From assembly GCF_004339595.1 (NCBI RefSeq), contig NZ_SMFU01000007.1, forward strand, positions 1,238,658 through 1,302,657: DNA of 64,000 bases. Reading direction: 5' to 3'. The DNA is from Marinobacterium mangrovicola (lineage in GTDB: Bacteria > Pseudomonadota > Gammaproteobacteria > Pseudomonadales > Balneatricaceae). Positions within the stretch are counted from its first letter, which is position 1. Every line of letters begins with the position of its first letter. The position numbers were made by a program, and so were the translations under genes. The notes beneath the pieces were generated by a model. That model saw nothing but the letters and a program-made list of their open reading frames with translations. It had not been told where the DNA came from and did not search any database. Below, piece after piece: positions 36,126 to 44,633 of the stretch.

Positions 36126-36143
36126 CCTGAACAAGTGGTCAGT
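36126..36143 (+). promoter_or_regulatory. RutR-like operator O4 before the binding-protein gene
   Basis: TGAACAAGTGGTCA, core at 36128-36141, matches the RutR consensus at eleven of twelve defined positions. The CAAGTGGTCAG-TTTTTGCAT extension is shared with O2, which suggests that the promoter element next to the operator is also conserved. Confidence 0.62.
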
Positions 36144-36183
36144 TTTTTGCATAATCGAAAAGATAGAAAAACTGAGACATAGA

Positions 36184-36213
36184 AACTTACAAGATCGCAA
36201 CTTACAAGATCGC
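36184..36213 (+). repeat. Tandem 15-base direct repeat in the leader of the binding-protein gene
   Basis: AACTTACAAGATCGC occurs twice in a row without mismatch, between operator O4 and the ribosome binding site. Confidence 0.85.
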
Positions 36214-36254
36214 ACCTTTTCCTGGTGCTCGGCACTACACAAGGAGAACACTGC

Positions 36255-37352
36255 ATGAAACGTCGTCAATTTAATAAGCTGCTCACCGGCGTCGCGGCCG
36301 GTATCGGTCTGAGCACGGCCCTGATGTCCGGCCAGGCGATAGCAGCAGACGACCCGCTGAAGGTCGGCTTTGTCTATGTTGGCCCAGTCGGCGACCACGG
36401 CTGGACCTACCAGCATGATCAGGGTCGTATCGCTCTGGAAGAGCACTTTGGTGACAAGGTGGAAACCACCTACGTTGAAAACGTGCCTGAGGGTGCCGAT
36501 GCCGAGCGTGTCATCCGTAACCTGGCGCAGAGCGGTCACAAACTGATCTTCACCACCTCTTTCGGTTTCATGAACGCCACCGTCAAGGTCGCCAAGCGTT
36601 ACCCGGACGTGAAGTTCGAGCACGCCACTGGCTACAAGATGGCCGACAACCTGGGTACTTACATCTCCAAGACCTACGAAGGTCGCTATGTGGCGGGCTA
36701 CGTTGCTTCCCAGATGACCGAGTCCAACAAGATCGGTTATATCGCCTCCTTCCCGATTCCCGAGGTTATCCGCGATATCAACTCCGTGCAGATGGCACTG
36801 AACAAATACAATCCGGATGCCGAACTAAAGATCATCTGGGTCAACAGCTGGTTCGATCCAGGCAAGGAAGCTGACGCTGCCAACGCCATGATGGACCAGG
36901 GCGTTGACGTTATCCTGCAGCACACCGACAGCCCGGCAGCGATGCAGGCCGCAGAGCGTCGCGGCAAATACGCAGTCGGCCAGGCCTCCGATATGTCCAG
37001 CTTTGGCCCGAACGCACACCTGCTGTCTGTGGTCGACGAGTGGGGCCCGCACTACATCGCCCAGACCCAGAAAGTGATGGACGGCACCTGGGAAAGCCAC
37101 GCCATGGTTGAAGGCATGCACGAAGGCGCTATCGTGATCCCGAGCTTCGCTGACTCCATCCCTGCCGATGTAAAAGCCGAGGCCGAGCGTCTGGTAGCTG
37201 GTATCCAGGACGGCAGCATCCATCCGTTTGCAGGTCCGGTGGTTAACCAGGCTGGCGAAGTGATGGTGCCTGAAGGTGAAGTGCTGAGCTGGGAAGAACT
37301 CGAGAAGATGAACTGGTACATCCAGGGCATCGACGCTGAGCTGCCCAAGTAA
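36255..37352 (+). CDS. BMP-family substrate-binding lipoprotein-like protein of the purine ABC importer
   Basis: Periplasmic binding protein of 365 residues of the BmpA/Med family. The N terminus is a Sec- or Tat-like signal (MKRRQFNKLLTGVAAG and a hydrophobic stretch ending in GQAIAAD); the RRQF start resembles a twin-arginine signal. The mature part has VGFVYVGPVGDHGWTYQHDQ and FGFMNATVKVAKRYPDVKFE. AAGGAG precedes the ATG at 36255. It is separated from the ATPase and permease genes by the deaminase and gpt genes but shares a RutR-like operator, so it is the likely receptor of that transporter. Ligand probably a purine nucleoside or base. Confidence 0.9.
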   Translation: MKRRQFNKLLTGVAAGIGLSTALMSGQAIAADDPLKVGFVYVGPVGDHGWTYQHDQGRIALEEHFGDKVETTYVENVPEGADAERVIRNLAQSGHKLIFTTSFGFMNATVKVAKRYPDVKFEHATGYKMADNLGTYISKTYEGRYVAGYVASQMTESNKIGYIASFPIPEVIRDINSVQMALNKYNPDAELKIIWVNSWFDPGKEADAANAMMDQGVDVILQHTDSPAAMQAAERRGKYAVGQASDMSSFGPNAHLLSVVDEWGPHYIAQTQKVMDGTWESHAMVEGMHEGAIVIPSFADSIPADVKAEAERLVAGIQDGSIHPFAGPVVNQAGEVMVPEGEVLSWEELEKMNWYIQGIDAELPK

Positions 37353-37397
37353 AAGCTAAGAAGCATGCAATGATCACAGGTATTCACGCCTGAACAG

Positions 37398-37427
37398 GGG
37401 CCAGTGGTTAAAACCGCTGGCCCTTTT
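37398..37427 (+). terminator. Terminator after the binding-protein gene
   Basis: GGGCCAGTGGTT pairs with AACCGCTGGCCC (one G-T pair) over a three-base loop and is followed by TTTT. Confidence 0.85.
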
Positions 37428-37622
37428 CTTTCCCTCCCAGGTTTCCCCTCCCACCTTGTTATGACTCCGCCTGTTATCCAGCCCTGAATGAATCAAATTC
37501 ACCTGTTCGGCGGCCACATCAATATAAATACGCAGACTTCATGCGGCTTTAAACCTTCCAAAGTCTAAACTTCTGTTCACCTCCAGCGCCCGAACAACGG
37601 GCGACGCCTTACGGACAGGGAA

Positions 37623-39743
37623 ATGACTCTCAACGATATCGATGTGTTCTGGGTTCTGCTGTGTGCCTGCCTCGTCTGGATTATGCAGGCCGGTTTCTTA
37701 TGCCTAGAGTCGGGCATGACCCGATCGAAAAACAATATCAATGTAGCGCTGAAAAACATCTGCGATAATGCTACGTCGATCTTTCTGTTCTGGCTGATCG
37801 GCTTTTCCATCGCCTTCGGGGTTCCGTTCAGCAACCCGCTGGGGGACGGAAACTTCTATCTTTTTCATTCTTCCGAAAACACGCTGAACGCCTTTTTTGT
37901 GTTTCAGGCGGTGTTCTGCAGCACCTGCTGTACCATCGTTTCCGGTGCGGTGGCAGAACGGCTGCGTTTTATCATGTACCCGATACTGGTAGCCCTGATA
38001 GCCGGCCTGATCTACCCGGTAGCGGTCAATTTAAGCTGGGGCGGCAGCCTGATTCACAATGGCGAAGGCCTGCTTCTTGCCCTCGGGTTCTATGATTTCG
38101 CAGGATCCACCGTAGTCCACTCAACGGGGGGCTGGGTCGCTCTGGCCCTGGTTATCATCATCGGCCCAAGACTCGGGCGCTTTGACTCTGAAGGCAAGGC
38201 ACATACGATTCAGGGCAGCAATCTGACGCTCTCCGCCCTGGGCGTCTTGATTCTCTGGTTCGGCTGGATGGGCTTCAACGGCGGCAGCGCTTACAACTTC
38301 AGTTCCGATATTGGCATTATCCTCAGCAACACCCTGATCGCCGGCTCCGCCTCGCTGGTATTTACGCTGATTCTGATACATCGGGCAGGCCAGTCTCCCG
38401 CCCCGGAGGACCTGTTCAACGGCGCGCTGGGCGGTCTGGTAGGCATTACCGCCTCGGCCGACTGTGTTACCTCACCCGCCGCCGTGCTAATCGGTGCCGG
38501 CTCAGCGATCAGCGTGCTGTTCACCTCAAAGCTGCTGCTCAGATACCGACTGGACGATGCCGTTGGCGCGGTACCCGTCCACCTTGGTGCCGGCATCTGG
38601 GGCACCCTGGCCGCCGGGATCTTCTGCGATCTGGGAACCATCGGTTCCGAGCTGAGTCGACTGGAACAGATAGGCGCGCAGGTCATTGGCATTCTAGTCA
38701 CCGGCGTCTGGGCGTTCGGCGCTGCCTACGTCCTATTTCGGGCGATCAACGTCTACTATCCGTTTCGCGTCTCGCCCCAGGATGAAAGCGTCGGTCTCAA
38801 TATCAGCGAACACCGCGCCTCGTCTGAGCTTTATGAACTGATCGCTTTTATGCAGTACCAATCCGACACCGGCAACCTCCATCGCCCGGCGCCTACTGAT
38901 CAATTTACCGAACTGGGCATTGTCGGCATGGCCTATAACCATGTGCTCAATACCGTGCGCCTCAAGGAGGAGAAGCTCAAGGCCAGCAACTCCCAACTGG
39001 AAACAGCCAACGAAAGCCTGCGTACCTATGATCAGCTGGTCGCCCATGATCTGCGCAACCCGCTTACGGTGATCAGCTCCTACGCCGCCATGCTGCAGGA
39101 GGATCCCGATGCCCAGAATAACCATCGCGAATATGTGGAGAGAATTCGCCGCTCTTCTGACGACGCAATGAAAATAATCCGCGAGCTGCTGAATTTTTCC
39201 CGTGCCTCCCATGAGCTGGAAACCCTGGAACCGGTGGATCTCGAGGAGGTGCTCTACAACGTCCGAATCCATCTGACACCACTGATCGAACAGAGCCAGG
39301 CGAAGCTATCAACCGACTGCCAGGTAAAACAACTCCACTTCAATGAATTCGCCCTGCACCAGGTACTGGTCAATCTGATCAGCAACGCCATCAAGTACAC
39401 ACCCTCCGGCGAGGCGCCCCAAATCAGCATTCGTTCCTATGCCGAAAACGGCAGACACTGGATCGAAGTGGAGGATCAGGGAATCGGTATTGAACAGGAG
39501 GCTTGCGAGCGCTTGTTCGACAATCACCAGCGTTTGCATTCGTCACCCGGCACCAGCGGCTATGGCATAGGTTTGTTCAGCGCAAAGAAGTTGCTCAATG
39601 GCGCCGGTGCTGAAATCAGCGTCCGCTCGGAGCCCGGCAGGGGTAGTTGCTTCACGCTCAGTTTCACACCAGCCCCCGCGCCAGCTCAGCCCTCCAACCC
39701 TTTCGATCTGGAATCCCAAGATGAAACGCGCACTGCTACTTGA
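37623..39743 (+). CDS. Ammonium transporter-histidine kinase fusion
   Basis: Membrane protein of 706 residues joining an Amt domain (residues 5-390) to a cytoplasmic histidine kinase. The Amt pore looks intact: aspartate 158 in YDFAGSTVVH, twin histidines 166 and 320, GWMGFNGGS with the phenylalanine and serine of the recruitment site. A linker (390-445) and a coiled coil (about 445-470) lead to the HisKA box with phosphorylatable H475 in LVAHDLRNPL, then the ATP-binding domain (VNLISNAIKYTPSG, DQGIGIEQ, GYGIGLF). Amt-kinase fusions are known as ammonium sensors, for example Amt5 of Kuenenia. It overlaps its response regulator gene by 23 bases. The neighbouring purine pathway makes ammonium, which fits a sensor. 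Confidence 0.9.
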   Translation: MTLNDIDVFWVLLCACLVWIMQAGFLCLESGMTRSKNNINVALKNICDNATSIFLFWLIGFSIAFGVPFSNPLGDGNFYLFHSSENTLNAFFVFQAVFCSTCCTIVSGAVAERLRFIMYPILVALIAGLIYPVAVNLSWGGSLIHNGEGLLLALGFYDFAGSTVVHSTGGWVALALVIIIGPRLGRFDSEGKAHTIQGSNLTLSALGVLILWFGWMGFNGGSAYNFSSDIGIILSNTLIAGSASLVFTLILIHRAGQSPAPEDLFNGALGGLVGITASADCVTSPAAVLIGAGSAISVLFTSKLLLRYRLDDAVGAVPVHLGAGIWGTLAAGIFCDLGTIGSELSRLEQIGAQVIGILVTGVWAFGAAYVLFRAINVYYPFRVSPQDESVGLNISEHRASSELYELIAFMQYQSDTGNLHRPAPTDQFTELGIVGMAYNHVLNTVRLKEEKLKASNSQLETANESLRTYDQLVAHDLRNPLTVISSYAAMLQEDPDAQNNHREYVERIRRSSDDAMKIIRELLNFSRASHELETLEPVDLEEVLYNVRIHLTPLIEQSQAKLSTDCQVKQLHFNEFALHQVLVNLISNAIKYTPSGEAPQISIRSYAENGRHWIEVEDQGIGIEQEACERLFDNHQRLHSSPGTSGYGIGLFSAKKLLNGAGAEISVRSEPGRGSCFTLSFTPAPAPAQPSNPFDLESQDETRTAT

Positions 39744-40359
39744 GGACTACGTGGAGTGGTCCATCCTGATGGAAACCGCGATCAAGCTCGCTTTCGGCCC
39801 GCTGGAGATTCAACTGGCTACCAGCATCAAAGGCGCCAACGCCCTGCTGGACCGATACCCATTCGACCTTGCGGTCCTTGATCTGAACCTGCCCGATGGA
39901 TCCGGTATCGAAGTGCTTGAACGCATCGGCAGGGATCAACCGGATACCCACTGTGTAGTGGCGACCGTGTCGGATGACGATGACAGCCTGTTCTCCTCGC
40001 TGCGCAGCGGCGCCTGCGGCTACCTCCTCAAGTCGGAGCCTCCAGCAATGCTGGCTGAACACCTTAAAGGGATGCTATCAGGACAGCCGCCGCTGTCGCC
40101 GGCTATGGCTACCCGCATCATCGCTCACTTCAGTGAAGCACCACGCCCGGACAATCAACTTAGCGAACTTTTAACGGCGCGGGAGAGAGAGGTGCTCAAA
40201 CTCATTGCTCGCGGCGCATCGCGTAAACAGATCGCCCGAGAGCTTGAGATATCAATCTATACCGCCAACGACCACGTCAAAGCGATCTACAAAAAGCTGA
40301 ATGTAAAATCCCGGGTTGAAGCCACCCGTGTCGCCCTGGACGGCGGCCTGGCTTACTGA
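39721..40359 (+). CDS. NarL/LuxR-type response regulator paired with the Amt-kinase
   Basis: Response regulator of 212 residues. The receiver has the acidic pair in LLLEDYVEW, phospho-accepting aspartate in LAVLDLNLPDG at about residue 58, and the lysine in GYLLKSEPP. The C-terminal LuxR helix-turn-helix is LTAREREVLKLIARGASRKQ followed by IARELEISIYTANDHVKAIY. The ATG at 39721 overlaps the end of the kinase gene, so the two are translated together. A perfect inverted repeat 46 bases downstream of the stop may be one of its targets. Confidence 0.92.
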   Translation: MKRALLLEDYVEWSILMETAIKLAFGPLEIQLATSIKGANALLDRYPFDLAVLDLNLPDGSGIEVLERIGRDQPDTHCVVATVSDDDDSLFSSLRSGACGYLLKSEPPAMLAEHLKGMLSGQPPLSPAMATRIIAHFSEAPRPDNQLSELLTAREREVLKLIARGASRKQIARELEISIYTANDHVKAIYKKLNVKSRVEATRVALDGGLAY

Positions 40360-40404
40360 GTGATACAGGGGATTAGTTAAAAGATTCAAAAACTTAGTGG
40401 TGAG

Positions 40405-40420
40405 TCCCCCATACGGGGGA
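40405..40420. promoter_or_regulatory. Perfect inverted repeat before the small orphan gene
   Basis: TCCCCC-ATAC-GGGGGA, six-base arms, 63 bases before the next start codon and 46 bases after the response-regulator stop. It is not followed by T residues, so it looks more like a protein-binding site than a terminator. Confidence 0.4.
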
Positions 40421-40482
40421 TAGCGCCTTTACAGTCGCCTTCTAGCCTTTAAGGACACTCAGTAAGCGATTGGAGAGCAGCT

Positions 40483-40806
40483 ATGAACACTATGACGTTT
40501 CGTGGACACTGGCACGCTGTTGAAGGTATCGCCCTGGCCAGCGCGCTGATTCTTTTCATTGGCGTCAGCCTGACCCCCTCTTCCGAATACGCGCATTCCC
40601 CGTCGGCCAGTGCCTTGGATAATCTTAGCCAGACACAAACCCGGCGGGGCACCCGTACCTATATCAATAGCGGCCTGACCGAAGAAACCGCACTGATGGC
40701 AGGCAGCAGCGATGAGCTGAACCGCCGCCGCATGCGTGCCGATGCCACGGAGATGACAGTGGATGGCACGGCCGAGGTAAAAGGACGCCCCGGCCGTATT
40801 TACTGA
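40483..40806 (+). CDS. Small single-pass membrane protein, unknown
   Basis: Protein of 107 residues with one hydrophobic segment at about residues 13-29 (GIALASALILFIGVSL) and a polar, arginine-rich C-terminal part. No domain recognised. It is the first gene downstream of the ammonium-sensing two-component pair and lies behind an inverted repeat, so it could be a target of that system. Ribosome binding site GGAGAG is about seven bases before the ATG. It could also be non-coding, but codon use looks normal. Confidence 0.5.
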   Translation: MNTMTFRGHWHAVEGIALASALILFIGVSLTPSSEYAHSPSASALDNLSQTQTRRGTRTYINSGLTEETALMAGSSDELNRRRMRADATEMTVDGTAEVKGRPGRIY

Positions 40807-40862
40807 CGGCGGCGCTTTCCACCTAGTTTCCCAAGCCGCTCATACCCTGAGGCGGACGGCGG

Positions 40863-43800
40863 TCAACGCTCAAAGCTGTAGATCAGATCGCCGCCGCTGG
40901 CCTCAGAGCTGGTCGTCGACTCAAGCAACCAGCGGGTCGCCAGTCGATAGCGCACCAGGAAGGTGTTCACCGTATCGCCCAGACCGACGCCGTACTTGAT
41001 ATAGAGGTCCGGCGTCAGGTACTTGCCGATATAGAAAGAGGTATCCTCTCCCGAATCACCAGAGCCGATCCCTACCTCGTCCACATGGAAGGTTTCCTGA
41101 ATGCGGCCGGCGACCTTCTGCCCACCAGCCAGCGCCAGCGCCATGCGCATCAGCATCTGCTGCTCACCCGAGGATGCAGACCCTGGAGCCCGGCCCAGCA
41201 CGAGGTAGGAGAGAATATGGTTATCCGGCATCGATGGGCTGGAGGTCAGCGCCAGATCCGGCGTGCGCAGAGTGCCTGAGACCACCGCGCCCACGGTGAC
41301 ATCCTCAACCTCACGGTCGACTCGCAGATCCAGCCCCGGATTGGTCACCGGCCCGCCTGTGAACAGCACATCACCCCGGGTGATGGTCAGCTGCTGGCCA
41401 TACAGCGTGTATTCACCGCTCTGGACACCCAGCCTTCCCGTACCACGAGGCACTCCCTGCCCCTGCTGTTGCACCCGCAGGGCGCCCCTGAGCAGGCCGG
41501 TAAAGCCAAAGGCATCGACACGCACGTTGTCACCGAGCTCAACACTGAGATCCAGATCCATGGCGGGTCCCAGCGCCTGTTCGCCGTCGGCGCCCTCTTC
41601 GATCACCACCAGATCCGCAGAGCGGCTGGCAGCGTTCGGCGACGCCTTGGGAGGTCTGATCAACGCTTCGGGGACAACCAATTTACCGCCCACAGCGATA
41701 CGCTCGGGATCTACCGCCAGTGACATATCGGTGGAGATTCGCACCGCCATTTCCCGGGTATCCACGGCCTGGAAATTCTCGCCCTTTAAGGTCGCCTCGA
41801 TACGGTTTTCCAGCGGCCAGAGCTCACCCGCCAGCTCAAGGCTGCCCTCTCCACTGGTCACGGTGCCATCGAGTAGCAGTTTATCCGGCGTATCCGCGTC
41901 TCTCAGATTGACCCGCATATCGGTCAGATGCAGGCCAAACGCCGGGATCTCCATGTCTCCTTCATCCAGCAAGAGCTGGCCGCGGACCTTGGGCGCTGAA
42001 ACTTTTCCGGCCAGATCGAGATCGGCACGGGCGCGGCCCTCATGGATCACCAGGTCGGCGCTAAGCACGTTAAGTGCAGCCAGCTGTGGCAGATCGAGTC
42101 GGACCTGACCATCGAGGCCAGGATCGGTAGTGGGGTTATCGACATCAATGCTGGCGTTGAGCGAGCCTTTCAATTCAGGCAGGGGGGCATTAAAGCGCAC
42201 CTGCGCCAGCTTCTGGTCACCCTCGACGGTCAGCTCCGTGGTATCGAGTGTCAGCGCCAGATCCCGCTCTGCAGAACTGACGCCAGCCTCGGGCAGTTCA
42301 ATCTTCAGCGCATAATCCATGCGTTGGCCCTGGCTCTCGAATCGGCCCTCACCGTCTACATAGCCTTTGATCTCCGCGCCCGGAGGCAGGTAGGGCTGAA
42401 CCAGCGCAAGCGGAAGCTGAGCCAGACTGAATTGCCCCAGAATAGCACTGTCTTCAAGGCTGCCCTGGGCACAGAGACGCCCCTGCCCGGTCTGTGCGGC
42501 GAGACAAAGCTGATCGAGCCGATAGCGGTTTGGCGCCAGGCTTAACGCAGCGGGCTGATTGAGACTCCAGGTTCCGGCCGCGGTCTGGGTCACGGCCAGT
42601 TTTCTCAACCGACCATCGAAGCCCCACTCCGTTTCCGCCAGGCTGAGGCTACCCTCGAGCACCGCACTGAGGCTGTCCTCCCCGGCCTTCACATCAAGCT
42701 CGGTATTCAACGCCTGCTCGGATCCGCTTACCGCCAGATTGACACTGTCGATCACCTGACCGGCCAGGTTCAATGCGCTGGCCTGAAGCGCTATATCTGC
42801 GGCGCTACGCCACTGTGGATCGAAATTGACGCGCCCACCCACGGCGCCAACCTGGTAACTCTGCCAGCGCAAAGCGGAACCGGAGAGATTTGCCTCAACG
42901 GCCGGCATCGCTGGTGTGCCACCCACTGTACCGCTGGCGCTGAGCTGACCACCGGCTTCCGGTAGCAGCTTGTCCAGAGCCGGTAGACTCAGGTTGAAAT
43001 TCAGCGCGATCGCCTCGCCGACCTCACCGTCGGCGGAGACCTCGGCGTCACTCCAGTCCAAATCGAGTCCCTGCACCTGCCAAACACCACCACTCAGACT
43101 AACCTCGCCCTGGCCCGACAGCGGCTGCTGTCGCAGCGTACCGCCCAGCTCTTCGATGCGGGCGGTGAGCTCAGGCTCCGCGTCGATCTGCCCCTCGGTA
43201 TGGATCAGCGCTGAAATTTTGCCCGGCCACTCGGCGACAAAGTAGCCGGGATCCAGCTGATCCGCCTCGATATTCAGGTTCCAGAGCGGCATCGGCTGCC
43301 AGCCCGCAGAGCCCTTAATCTGAGCCCGGCCCTCCGGCGCCTGAGCGACCAGATCCAGACTATCGATCGCCTGCAGGTTGCCGCGGGCCTCGCCGGTCAG
43401 GCTGATCGCTTCGAGTGGCGGCGCCTGCACACCGATATCCAGCTCGGCGAGATAATCGTTCAGCGTACCGCTTAGCAGCAATGAGCCCTTGGGTGAGGCA
43501 AACTGAGGCGCAGCGCCGATCATTGGATACGCCAGATCGCTCCAGTGGAGGTCCAGCGCCAGCTCGCCCTCGGGCGTCAGTGGCGCGATATGGCCAGTCA
43601 GATCGACACTGGCGGGCCCGTCGGTTTGAACCAGATTCAGCCGCTTGATCTCGGCACGCTCGGTATCGGCACCGGCTTGCAGCGAAAGCTGCATCGGCCC
43701 GGTCTGCGCCTGACTGAAACTCCCCTCCAGCGAGAGCTCAGCAGCGGTAAAGCTGCCGCTGGCCTCCAGCCTGGCACTGATATCGCTGAGCTCGGCAGCC

Positions 43801-44633
43801 GCGGCTTCCGGCGCCAGTGCAACCAGATCGATCGTTTCAAGCCCCAGCTGAGCCTGCCATTGCGGCTCACTGCCGGTCACACCTTCAAGTTCAGCAGCCA
43901 GCCTTGCGCTCAGCGGGCCACTGACATCCTGTGTAAGCGCTATCGCGTCCACTGGTCCCTGCAACCTGCCCTTGAGCGCAATCTCGGGACGCTCCGGCAG
44001 ACGCAGCAGCACGTCAGAAGTGAAGTCGAGCGGGTAGTCCCCCTTGAGTGACATCTTCCCGGCAAGCGAGGCTGTCCCCATCGTCGCGTCCACAGAGAAC
44101 TGATCAAGGACGAGGTCGCTCTGCGCCATATGGGTTTTGATCTTCAGGCTGTTAACCAGCGCTTCAGGCTGCCCATCGATACGCAGACCGTTTAGCGACA
44201 CCTCCTCAATATCGATACCCAGCGGCAGCGCAATGCTGTCCGGCAGGCTGAAACCCGCGTAAGGTCCCTGAGGCTCAGGCTCGGCAGTCGCCGGCTCGCC
44301 AGGCACAATCAGCAGACCTTCCAGCGCCAGCCGTTGCACCGAGAGCTGCGCAGAGAAAAGCTTACCCGGCGACCAGTCCAGCTGCAGACCATCCAGCTCG
44401 ACACCGCTGCCCTGTGGCGGGCGAAAACTGACGCCTTGCAGATCCAAAGGCCCGGTCAGCGCGCCATTGATACTTTGTACCTGCAACCCAGGCACCCAAC
44501 GCTGCGCAAGATCGAACACCCAACGAGTACCGGTTTCGCTGCTCACCAGAAACAGCAACACAGCCAACAGCAGAATGACCAACGCCAGAACGGCAAACAG
44601 GATACGGCGGATCCACCGCAGAGAACGCCTCAT
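40863..44633 (-). CDS. tamB: Translocation and assembly module subunit TamB
   Basis: Very long envelope protein of 1256 residues, anchored by an N-terminal helix at about residues 10-30 (ILFAVLALVILLLAVLLFLV), followed by long repetitive beta-strand sequence of the AsmA/TamB type and the C-terminal DUF490 domain ending with an aromatic residue and a strand (LVRYRLATRWLLESTTSSEA, then YSFER). TamB spans the periplasm and passes lipids or assists outer-membrane protein insertion with TamA. The start overlaps the tamA stop by four bases, so the pair is co-translated. Confidence 0.93.
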   Translation of the reverse strand: MRRSLRWIRRILFAVLALVILLLAVLLFLVSSETGTRWVFDLAQRWVPGLQVQSINGALTGPLDLQGVSFRPPQGSGVELDGLQLDWSPGKLFSAQLSVQRLALEGLLIVPGEPATAEPEPQGPYAGFSLPDSIALPLGIDIEEVSLNGLRIDGQPEALVNSLKIKTHMAQSDLVLDQFSVDATMGTASLAGKMSLKGDYPLDFTSDVLLRLPERPEIALKGRLQGPVDAIALTQDVSGPLSARLAAELEGVTGSEPQWQAQLGLETIDLVALAPEAAAAELSDISARLEASGSFTAAELSLEGSFSQAQTGPMQLSLQAGADTERAEIKRLNLVQTDGPASVDLTGHIAPLTPEGELALDLHWSDLAYPMIGAAPQFASPKGSLLLSGTLNDYLAELDIGVQAPPLEAISLTGEARGNLQAIDSLDLVAQAPEGRAQIKGSAGWQPMPLWNLNIEADQLDPGYFVAEWPGKISALIHTEGQIDAEPELTARIEELGGTLRQQPLSGQGEVSLSGGVWQVQGLDLDWSDAEVSADGEVGEAIALNFNLSLPALDKLLPEAGGQLSASGTVGGTPAMPAVEANLSGSALRWQSYQVGAVGGRVNFDPQWRSAADIALQASALNLAGQVIDSVNLAVSGSEQALNTELDVKAGEDSLSAVLEGSLSLAETEWGFDGRLRKLAVTQTAAGTWSLNQPAALSLAPNRYRLDQLCLAAQTGQGRLCAQGSLEDSAILGQFSLAQLPLALVQPYLPPGAEIKGYVDGEGRFESQGQRMDYALKIELPEAGVSSAERDLALTLDTTELTVEGDQKLAQVRFNAPLPELKGSLNASIDVDNPTTDPGLDGQVRLDLPQLAALNVLSADLVIHEGRARADLDLAGKVSAPKVRGQLLLDEGDMEIPAFGLHLTDMRVNLRDADTPDKLLLDGTVTSGEGSLELAGELWPLENRIEATLKGENFQAVDTREMAVRISTDMSLAVDPERIAVGGKLVVPEALIRPPKASPNAASRSADLVVIEEGADGEQALGPAMDLDLSVELGDNVRVDAFGFTGLLRGALRVQQQGQGVPRGTGRLGVQSGEYTLYGQQLTITRGDVLFTGGPVTNPGLDLRVDREVEDVTVGAVVSGTLRTPDLALTSSPSMPDNHILSYLVLGRAPGSASSGEQQMLMRMALALAGGQKVAGRIQETFHVDEVGIGSGDSGEDTSFYIGKYLTPDLYIKYGVGLGDTVNTFLVRYRLATRWLLESTTSSEASGGDLIYSFER

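Noticed and set aside
40381-40482. Intrinsic terminator after the response regulator
   Set aside because: The inverted repeat at 40405-40420 is not followed by T residues, so I treat it as a possible binding site.
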